From: Carbonactinospora thermoautotrophica
GTDB taxonomy: Bacteria; Actinomycetota; Actinomycetes; Streptomycetales; Carbonactinosporaceae
DNA length: 64,000 bases
Direction: 5' to 3'
Assembly: GCF_001543895.1 (NCBI RefSeq)
Contig: NZ_JYIJ01000019.1
Location: 372,001 to 436,000 of the forward strand
Shown here: one piece after another, positions 17,767-25,268 of the stretch
How the letters are laid out: every line of letters starts with the position of its first letter
How positions within the stretch are numbered: position 1 is the first letter of the stretch
The notes under the pieces: model-generated
What the model was told of the DNA's origin: nothing
What the model saw: only the letters and a program-made list of their open reading frames with translations
Database searches by the model: none
Position numbers and translations under genes: made by a program

Positions 17767-19884
17767 TCACGGCAACAACGGGCTGGGCCGGTCGCCGTGG
17801 GTCACCAGCAGCGACTCCCGGGCTCGGGTGCAGGCGACGAAGAGCAGGCACCGCTCCCGCTGCAGGTCCTGGGCGTGCTGGAGCTGGTCCTCCTCGGCGG
17901 GTGTGACCGCCTTCGGGGCGGGGACGGTGCCGTCGGAGACGTCGACCACGGCGACGCAGCGGAACTCCAGCCCCTTCATCCGGTGCATCGTGCCGACGCG
18001 TACCGCCTCGCGGTCGGGGGTGTCCGCGGCCGAGCCGATCCTCACCGCGGCGTGCCCCGCCTGCTCCAGCGCGGTGATCACCCGGTCCGCCGTCCAGCCG
18101 GCCCGGGTGGCCACGCCGACCGCCTCCGGCTCCACCCCGTCGGCGAGCCACCGGCCTACCCGGTTGACGACGGCCTTCAACTGCCCGTCGAGGTCGGGCG
18201 CGGCGACCACCTCGGGCCGGCGGCCGTGGACCGGGGAGTGGTAGCCGTCGAGCGTGTCCACCCCGTCGTCGAGGTCGTCGACGCGTTCGCCGGTGAGGAT
18301 GCGCACCGCCCAGTCGAGGATCTCCTGCGTGGTGCGGTAGCTCACCGTCAGCCGGTGCGACCGGCCCGCGGTGCTGATCCCCAGCCGGGCGAGGGAGACC
18401 CGGTTGTCGTAGATCCGCTGGTGGGGGTCGCCGGTGATGAACAGGTCGTCCGGGCCGGTCGGGACCACCGCGCGCAGCAGACGCCACTGCGCGGGATGAA
18501 GGTCCTGCGCCTCGTCGACCACCACGTGGGCGTACGGCTTGTCGGCCCGCTGTGCCCAGGCCCGGGCCGCCTCGGCGCAGACCTGCAGGTGGGTGGATTG
18601 GCCGTGCAGCAGCTCGGTGAACGCCGACACCGCCTGCCACACCCGAGCCCGCTGCACCGGGCCGAGCGGTCTGCCCCGACCGGCGCGGGACGTGGCGAGG
18701 TACTCCTCGGCGGTACGTGCGTCGTGGGCGAGGATCACCTGCCGCCACTCCTGGGCCAGGAAACGGGGGGTGAACGGCGCCTCGGTCTCCTCGACCACCC
18801 GCGTCCACAGCTCGTCCTCCGCCTGTGCGGAGAGGATCCGCGGCTGTTCGCCGGTGGCCTCCACGTACAGCCGGTGGGCCACCCGGTCGACGTTGAGCAC
18901 CTCGATCCGCTCGCGCACGGCCGGGTCGTCCACGAGCAGGCCGATGAGCTCCTCCAGCGTGGCGGCGAGGTTGCGGGTGAAGGTGGTCAGCAGCACCAGG
19001 CCGGGCCGGCCCTCGCGGGCCAGGCGCTCGGCCAGGTGCTTGGCGCGGTGGAGCGCCACCACCGTCTTGCCGGTGCCGGCGCCGCCGGTCACCTTGGCCG
19101 GGCCGGAGTAGGAGGGCCGGTAGGCCACCTTCTCCTGTCTGGGGTGGAGGAAGACCCGCCACAGCGCGATCGGCCGGTCGAAGAAGGCCAGCAGCTCCTC
19201 GGGCCCGTCGACCAGTGCGATCCGCCCCTGGGAGCGTTCCATGGCGGTGACCAGGTCGTCGGGGTCGACCTTCTCGGGCTTGGTGTTCTCGGCGAGGAAA
19301 GTACCGGCCAGCTCCTGCCAGACCTCCTCGGGGGTCATCCCGGAGGCGAGCCCGGTGAGGACCAGGTACTGGGGTTCGGGGATCAGGGCGCCGAGAGCGT
19401 CGAGCTGCGCCTCGTTCCGGATCAGGCGGGCCAGGGCGAGGACCTGCTCGTCGATCCCGAGCCTGCGCAGGTCGGCGTCTGAGACGTGGTCGAGCAGCCC
19501 CCGCTGCTGTGAGGCGGCCGCCGACTCCAGGGCGGCGGAGAAGCTCTCCATCCCCGCCTCGTTGCGGACCTCCAGGACACCCACCGCCTGGTTGACGCTG
19601 AACCGCCGGCTGCAGGCGTAGTCGTTCGCCTCGTCGTGGGGGAGCACCCGGAGCAGGCAGTAGACGTCGCCCCGTTCGGGGGTGAGGACCACGCCCCGCC
19701 AGAACCTGGTGATCCGGATGGTACGGATCCGCGGATCCTTGGCCCCGGTCAGCTTCTCCAGGTGCAGGCCGGCGTGGGTGTGCTCGGCGAACTTGCCGAA
19801 GACCTCGTCGACGGCCCGCTGGACGCTCTTCTCCAGCTTGCTGTAGTCGGCGAAGAAGTCCCGCGACACTGCCAGCGTCGCCAC
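17767..19884 (-). CDS. UvrD/Rep-type helicase with RelE/ParE-like N-terminal domain
   Basis: The product has 705 residues. Helicase signatures: GGAGTGKT (267-274, Walker A), VVVDEAQDLHP (454-464, Walker B), GDPHQRIY, SYRTTQEI, TMHRMKGLEF and VACTRARE, all typical of superfamily 1A 3'-5' DNA helicases. Residues 1-95 differ from UvrD: a helix (DYSKLEKSVQRAVDEVFGKF) followed by LHLEKLTGAKDPRIRTIRI and a strand with YCLLRVLPHDEA has the layout of the RelE/ParE toxin fold. GTG 19884 has a G-run (19887-19893) as ribosome site. The gene is divergent from the seven-gene operon that starts at 20040; 155 bp separate them. Probably part of the same defence island, possibly a single-gene toxin-helicase defence factor. 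Confidence 0.88.
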   Translation of the reverse strand: MATLAVSRDFFADYSKLEKSVQRAVDEVFGKFAEHTHAGLHLEKLTGAKDPRIRTIRITRFWRGVVLTPERGDVYCLLRVLPHDEANDYACSRRFSVNQAVGVLEVRNEAGMESFSAALESAAASQQRGLLDHVSDADLRRLGIDEQVLALARLIRNEAQLDALGALIPEPQYLVLTGLASGMTPEEVWQELAGTFLAENTKPEKVDPDDLVTAMERSQGRIALVDGPEELLAFFDRPIALWRVFLHPRQEKVAYRPSYSGPAKVTGGAGTGKTVVALHRAKHLAERLAREGRPGLVLLTTFTRNLAATLEELIGLLVDDPAVRERIEVLNVDRVAHRLYVEATGEQPRILSAQAEDELWTRVVEETEAPFTPRFLAQEWRQVILAHDARTAEEYLATSRAGRGRPLGPVQRARVWQAVSAFTELLHGQSTHLQVCAEAARAWAQRADKPYAHVVVDEAQDLHPAQWRLLRAVVPTGPDDLFITGDPHQRIYDNRVSLARLGISTAGRSHRLTVSYRTTQEILDWAVRILTGERVDDLDDGVDTLDGYHSPVHGRRPEVVAAPDLDGQLKAVVNRVGRWLADGVEPEAVGVATRAGWTADRVITALEQAGHAAVRIGSAADTPDREAVRVGTMHRMKGLEFRCVAVVDVSDGTVPAPKAVTPAEEDQLQHAQDLQRERCLLFVACTRARESLLVTHGDRPSPLLP

Positions 19885-20039
19885 GTGCCCCCCTGGTTTT
19901 CCGGACGCGGTGTCCTGATCGATTGTCCAAAATCATGGCACGCGGTGCCGGCTCATAGCCGTTGTCCGTACAACCGGCCCGTGGGTCGGCGAGTCCCATT
20001 AGAGTCCGGGCTACGCGCATCGGGGTGAGGGGGAAAGCT
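19885..20039. promoter_or_regulatory. Divergent promoter region
   Basis: 155 bp between the UvrD-type gene (reading left) and the DUF1998 helicase gene (reading right). It must hold start signals for both. The right-hand gene has GAGGGGGA (20027-20034) as ribosome site before its TTG at 20040. No clear palindrome seen. Confidence 0.5.
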
Positions 20040-23000
20040 TTGGACGTCTTCGAGATTCGTGACCGGCTGATCGAGGACTACAAGTCCTTCACCACGGCCT
20101 CCGTGGTCATCCGGGACGAGCGGATCCAGAGCTTCGTCCAGGAGGAGCTGGCCCGGGGCCGGCAGTGGCCGGACCCGTGGCTCTCGCTCAACCCGAACTT
20201 CGCCTCCGGCGGCTCGATCACCGACCTCGTCGCCGAGGGACTGCTCCACCCCCGGTGCGAGCAGATCTTCCGGGTCAAGCAAGGCGAAGACGACCTCGGC
20301 GCCCGGCCGATCACCTTGTACAAGCACCAGCGGGACGCGGTGGAGGTGGCGCGCGGCGGCGAGAGCTACGTGCTGACCACCGGCACCGGGTCGGGCAAGA
20401 GCCTCAGCTACATCGTCCCGATCGTGGACCGGGTGCTGCGGGAGAAGGAGGCCGGGGACACCGCCCACCGCATCCGGGCGATCATCGTCTATCCGATGAA
20501 CGCCCTGGCCAACAGCCAGCTCGGCGAGCTGGAGAAGTTCCTCACCTACGGCTTCGGCCGGGGCAACGAGCCGGTCACCTACGCCCGGTACACCGGCCAG
20601 GAGGGCGACGCCGAGCGCGACGAGATCCTGCGCCGCAAGCCGGACATCCTGCTCACCAACTACGTGATGCTGGAGTACCTGCTGATCCGGCCGAGGGAGC
20701 GGCGGGAACTCATCCGGGCGGCCCAGGGCCTGCGGTTCCTCGTCTTCGACGAGCTGCACACCTACCGGGGTCGGCAGGGCGCCGACGTGGCCCTGCTGAT
20801 CCGGCGGGTGCGCGAGGCCTGTGACTCCCCGGACCTGCAGTGCGTCGGCACCTCGGCCACCATGTCGAGCGAGGGCGGCCTGGCCGAACGCCGCGCGAAG
20901 GTCGCCGAGGTCGCCTCCCGCATCTTCGGCACCGAGGTCACCCCCGACCGCGTGATCGGGGAGACCCTGGTCCGGGCCACCGCCGACCTCGACCCCACCC
21001 CCGAACAGCTCGCCGCGGCGATCGACCGAGCGATCGACGGCGGGCGGACCCGCGACTACGCCGAGCTGCTCACCGACCCGCTGGCCTGCTGGATCGAGAC
21101 CACCTTCGGCCTGACCACGGAGGAGGGGGTCCTGGTACGGCAGCGGCCGACCAAGGTGCCCGACGCGGCGGAGAGACTGGCCAAGGACACCGGCGTGCCG
21201 GTCGAGCGGTGCGTCGAGGCGATCAAGGCGGTGCTGCACGCCGGCTCCCGGGCCAAACACCCCGAGACCGGCCGGCCGCTCTTCGCCTTCCGGCTCCACC
21301 AGTTCCTCTCCAAGGGCGACACGGTCTACCTGAGCCTGGAACCCGAGGACGTCCGGTTCATCACCGACCAGTACCAGCAGGTCGTCCCGGGCCAGCCGGA
21401 CAAGGTCCTGCTCCCCGCGGCCTTCTGCCGGGAATGCGGCCAGGAGTACCTGGTCGTCGCCAAGGTCTCCCGGGGCGGCCGGACCGTCTACGAGCCGCGC
21501 CAGGAGCGCGATGCCTCCGGCGGCGACTCCGCCAACGGCTACCTGTACATCAGCAGCGCCGCGCCCTGGCCGGTGGACCGGATCCAGGCGGTGCGGGAGG
21601 GCCGCGTCCCCGACTCGTGGGTCGCCCCGAACTCCGACGGCACCCCCGACGTGGTGCCGAGCAAGCAGAAGTACCTGCCGCGCCAGGTCCACGTCGCCCT
21701 GGACGGCACCGAGGTCGGCCCCGGGGAGGGGCTGGAAGCCGCCTTCGTCCCGGCCCCGTTCACCTTCTGCCTGCGCTGCCGGGTCTCCTACGAGCAGACC
21801 CGCGGGCAGGATTTCGCCAAGCTGGCCACCCTCGACGCCGAGGGCCGCAGCTCGGCGATGTCGGTGATCAGCGCCAGCATCGTGCGCAGCCTGCAGACGG
21901 CCGAGGTGGACGAGGAGGCGCGCAAGTTGCTCACCTTCGTCGACAACCGCCAGGACGCCAGCCTGCAGGCCGGTCACTTCAACGACTTCGTCCAGGTGAC
22001 CCACCTGCGCGGCGCGGTCTACCGGGCGGCGCTCGAAGCCGGCGAGGAGGGGCTGCGGTACGAGGACGCCGCGCGCAAGGTGGCCGAGGCGCTGGAGCTG
22101 CCCTTCGAGACGTTCGCGCAGAACCCCGGGGCCCGGTTCGCCCAGCGGGAGACCACCCTGCGGGCGCTGCGCGAGGTGGTGGACTACCGGCTCTTCCTCG
22201 ACCTGGAACGCGGCTGGCGGGTCACCATGCCCAACCTGGAGCAGACCGGGCTGCTCCGGTTCGGCTACGTCTCCCTGGCCGAGATCGCCGAAGCCGAGGA
22301 CGTGTGGGAGCACACCCATCCGGCCCTGCGGGACGCCCCTGCCGAGGCGCGGTTCCAGGTGGGCCACATCCTGCTGGACGAGATGCGTCGTGCCCTCGCG
22401 GTCGACGCCGAGTGCCTCACCCTCGCCGGGTTCGAGCGGATCCAGCGCCTGTCCGATCAGTACCTCACCGGGCCGTGGGCGCTGCCGGAGAACAGCGTCC
22501 CGCCCCGGGTGGCCACGGTCTTCCCCGCGCCGTCCCGGCCCGGCCGCTCCCGGGCGGACGTCCACCTCACCGGCCGGTCCCTCTTCGGTCGCTACCTGCG
22601 CCGGCCCACCACCTTCCCGCACGCTCGCGAGGTCAAGGTCGAGGACGCTCAGAAGATCATCAGCGACCTGCTGAAGGTCTTCGAGGAGTGCGGACTGCTC
22701 ATCACTGCTGTCGACCCCAAGCAGAACAAGGGGGTACCCGGCTACCGGCTCAAGGCGGGTGCGTTGATCTGGCGGGCCGGCGACGGCAGAGAGGGCTCGC
22801 CGGACCCGCTGCGTAAGCAGTTCGACCCCGAGCTGGGCGCCCGGGTCAACCCGTTCTTCGTCCGGCTGTACCGGGAGACCGCCCACACCCTGGCCGGGCT
22901 GCACGCGGCCGAGCACACCGCCCAGGTCCCGGCCCCGCTGCGGGAGCAGCGGGAAGACCGCTTCCGCCGGGGGGAGCTGCCGTTGCTGTACTGCTCGCCC

Positions 23001-25268
23001 ACCATGGAGCTGGGCGTGGACATCTCCACCCTCAACGCGGTGGCGATGCGCAACGTCCCGCCCACCCCGGCCAACTACGCCCAGCGGTCCGGCCGGGCCG
23101 GGCGGTCCGGCCAGCAGGCCCTGGTCACCACCTACTGCGCCACCGGCAACCCGCACGACCAGTACTACTTCCGCCGCTCCGACCAGATGGTGGCCGGCTC
23201 GGTGGCCGCGCCCCGGATCGACCTGGCCAACGAGGACCTGGTCCGCTCGCACGTCCACGCCATCTGGCTGGCCGAAACCGGGCAGGACCTCGGCTCCGCC
23301 CTGCCGGAGGTGCTCAACCTGGCCGCCCCCGACCTGGCCCTACCCATCCACGAGGACCTGCACCGGGCGCTGCACGACCCGGAGGCGATCCGCCGGGCCA
23401 CCGAGCGGGCCCGCCGGGTGCTGGCCGAGGTCCGCGCCGAGTTGGAGCAGGCCCCCTGGTGGTACGAGGGGTGGATCGAGGACACGGTCCGCGACGCCCC
23501 GCACGCCTTCGACCGGGCCTGCGACCGGTGGCGGCAGCTGTACCGCAACGCCTACGCCGAGCAGGAGGAGCAGAACCGCCGGGTGCTGGACCAGTCCACC
23601 AGCCCGGACGCGCGCCGACGGGCCGAGCGCCGCCGCCGCGAGGCGGAGAACCAGCTCAAGCTGCTCCGCAACGAGGAGGGCGAGCGCGGCTTCAGCGACT
23701 TCTACTCCTACCGGTACTTCGCCTCCGAGGGGTTCCTGCCCGGCTACGCCTTCCCGCGGCTGCCGCTGGCCGCGTACATCCCGGGCGCCCGCCGGGTCCG
23801 CGGCGCCGGCAGCGAGGGCGACTACCTGCAGCGCCCCCGCTTCCTGGCGATCAGCGAGTTCGGCCCGGGCGCGCTCATCTACCACGAGGGCGCCCGCTAC
23901 GAGGTGAAGCGGGTCCAGCTCGCCACTGCCGAGACCGAGCCGGGCGAGGTCGCCACCGAGGAGAGCCGGATCTGCGAGTCCTGCGGCTACTTCCACCACC
24001 GCGAAGCCGGGGCCGACCTGTGCCCCAACTGCGGGGCCTCCTTCGCGCTCGGCACCGCCATCCCCAACCTGATGCGGCTGTCCACCGTCTTCACCGAGCG
24101 GCGGGAGCGGATCTCCTCCGACGAGGAGGAGCGCCGCCGGGCCGGGTTCGAGCTGCGCACCGTGTACCGGTTCACCCAGCACGGCGCCCGGCCGGGCCGG
24201 CTCGACGCCGAGGCGGTCGACGCCGACGGCGGCAAACTGGCCGACCTGGTGTACGGCGACACCGCCGTGGTCCGCGTGATCAACCTGGGCCGGCGACGCC
24301 GCAAGGACCGCGAGAGCATCGGCTACTGGCTGGACACGGTCACCGGCCGCTGGCTGTCGGAGAAGCAGGCGACCGACCGCACCCCCGAGGACGAGGCACT
24401 CGACGCGGCCGAGGACGTCCAGACCAGGCGGAAGGTGGTCCCCTTCGTCGAGGACCACCGCAACATCCTGGTGGTACGGCTCGCCGACCAGGTCGACGAG
24501 ACCACCGCGACCACGCTCCGGTACGCGCTGGAGCGCGGCATCGAGGCCGCCTTCCAGTTGGAGGACGCCGAGCTGGCCAGCCTGCCCCTGCCCGACCCGG
24601 ACGAGCGGGGCCGGATGCTGCTGATGGAGGCCGCCGAGGGCGGCGCCGGGGTGCTGCGCCGCCTGCAGGGCGACCCGCACGAGCTGGCCCGGGTGGCCCG
24701 CGAGGCGCTGCGGATCATCCACTACGATCCCGACACCGGCCAGGACCTGGACCGCGCCCCCGGCGCCCGGGACCGGTGCGAGTTGGGCTGCTACGACTGC
24801 CTGCTCTCCTACGGCAACCAGCTGGAGCACCGGCTCATCGACCGGCACCGGGCGGTCGAGTGGCTGCGCCGGCTGGCCGGGGCGACCGTCCGGGGCACGG
24901 CCGCCGGGGCTGACCAGCAGACCCTCCTCGCCGAGTTGAGCGCGGCCTGCGACAGCGAGCTGGAGCGCAAGTTCCTCGCCTTGCTGGCCGAGCGGGGCCA
25001 CCGGCTGCCCGACGCCGCCCAGCAGCTGGTGGACGACCTGATGGTCCGGCCGGACTTCGTCTACCGCCTCCCCGAGGCGCTAGTGGCGGTCTTCGTCGAC
25101 GGGCCGCACCACGACGCCGCCCACCAGTGGCAGCGGGACCTGGCCGCCGAGGACCGGCTGGTCGACGCCGGCTGGCTGGTGGTCCGGTTCCGGTACGACG
25201 ATGACTGGTCGGAGATCTTGCGCAGGTACCCGAACGTGTTCGGTCCGGGCAGAGGAGGCAACCGGTGA
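20040..25268 (+). CDS. DUF1998-type DEAD/DEAH helicase with C-terminal DUF559/Vsr-like nuclease
   Basis: The 1742-residue protein begins at TTG 20040; GAGGGGGA lies 5 bp upstream and no ATG/GTG closer fits. Motor motifs: TTGTGSGKSLSY (about residue 113), VFDELHTYRGRQGADVA (DELH box, about 237), TSATM, and QRSGRAGRSG (motif VI). Zinc pairs include CRECGQEY, CLRCRVS and CESCGYFHHR...CPNCG (about 1312). The DUF1998 cluster is CELGCYDCLLSYGN (about 1580). The last 100 residues (ELERKFLALLAERG ... RPDFVYR ... VFVDGPHHD ... RDLAAEDRLVDAGW) match the Vsr/DUF559 PD-(D/E)xK nuclease pattern. This is a helicase-nuclease fusion related to DISARM DrmA/DrmB or Druantia DruE motors. The end overlaps the next gene by GTGA. 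Confidence 0.9.
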   Translation: MDVFEIRDRLIEDYKSFTTASVVIRDERIQSFVQEELARGRQWPDPWLSLNPNFASGGSITDLVAEGLLHPRCEQIFRVKQGEDDLGARPITLYKHQRDAVEVARGGESYVLTTGTGSGKSLSYIVPIVDRVLREKEAGDTAHRIRAIIVYPMNALANSQLGELEKFLTYGFGRGNEPVTYARYTGQEGDAERDEILRRKPDILLTNYVMLEYLLIRPRERRELIRAAQGLRFLVFDELHTYRGRQGADVALLIRRVREACDSPDLQCVGTSATMSSEGGLAERRAKVAEVASRIFGTEVTPDRVIGETLVRATADLDPTPEQLAAAIDRAIDGGRTRDYAELLTDPLACWIETTFGLTTEEGVLVRQRPTKVPDAAERLAKDTGVPVERCVEAIKAVLHAGSRAKHPETGRPLFAFRLHQFLSKGDTVYLSLEPEDVRFITDQYQQVVPGQPDKVLLPAAFCRECGQEYLVVAKVSRGGRTVYEPRQERDASGGDSANGYLYISSAAPWPVDRIQAVREGRVPDSWVAPNSDGTPDVVPSKQKYLPRQVHVALDGTEVGPGEGLEAAFVPAPFTFCLRCRVSYEQTRGQDFAKLATLDAEGRSSAMSVISASIVRSLQTAEVDEEARKLLTFVDNRQDASLQAGHFNDFVQVTHLRGAVYRAALEAGEEGLRYEDAARKVAEALELPFETFAQNPGARFAQRETTLRALREVVDYRLFLDLERGWRVTMPNLEQTGLLRFGYVSLAEIAEAEDVWEHTHPALRDAPAEARFQVGHILLDEMRRALAVDAECLTLAGFERIQRLSDQYLTGPWALPENSVPPRVATVFPAPSRPGRSRADVHLTGRSLFGRYLRRPTTFPHAREVKVEDAQKIISDLLKVFEECGLLITAVDPKQNKGVPGYRLKAGALIWRAGDGREGSPDPLRKQFDPELGARVNPFFVRLYRETAHTLAGLHAAEHTAQVPAPLREQREDRFRRGELPLLYCSPTMELGVDISTLNAVAMRNVPPTPANYAQRSGRAGRSGQQALVTTYCATGNPHDQYYFRRSDQMVAGSVAAPRIDLANEDLVRSHVHAIWLAETGQDLGSALPEVLNLAAPDLALPIHEDLHRALHDPEAIRRATERARRVLAEVRAELEQAPWWYEGWIEDTVRDAPHAFDRACDRWRQLYRNAYAEQEEQNRRVLDQSTSPDARRRAERRRREAENQLKLLRNEEGERGFSDFYSYRYFASEGFLPGYAFPRLPLAAYIPGARRVRGAGSEGDYLQRPRFLAISEFGPGALIYHEGARYEVKRVQLATAETEPGEVATEESRICESCGYFHHREAGADLCPNCGASFALGTAIPNLMRLSTVFTERRERISSDEEERRRAGFELRTVYRFTQHGARPGRLDAEAVDADGGKLADLVYGDTAVVRVINLGRRRRKDRESIGYWLDTVTGRWLSEKQATDRTPEDEALDAAEDVQTRRKVVPFVEDHRNILVVRLADQVDETTATTLRYALERGIEAAFQLEDAELASLPLPDPDERGRMLLMEAAEGGAGVLRRLQGDPHELARVAREALRIIHYDPDTGQDLDRAPGARDRCELGCYDCLLSYGNQLEHRLIDRHRAVEWLRRLAGATVRGTAAGADQQTLLAELSAACDSELERKFLALLAERGHRLPDAAQQLVDDLMVRPDFVYRLPEALVAVFVDGPHHDAAHQWQRDLAAEDRLVDAGWLVVRFRYDDDWSEILRRYPNVFGPGRGGNR

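Noticed and set aside
17635-19482. Forward frame of 615 codons over the UvrD-type gene
   Set aside because: Antisense shadow of a gene with complete SF1 motifs.
19953-23258. Reverse-strand frame of 1101 codons opposite the second DUF1998 helicase
   Set aside because: Composition is that of an antisense frame; it also covers the divergent promoter.
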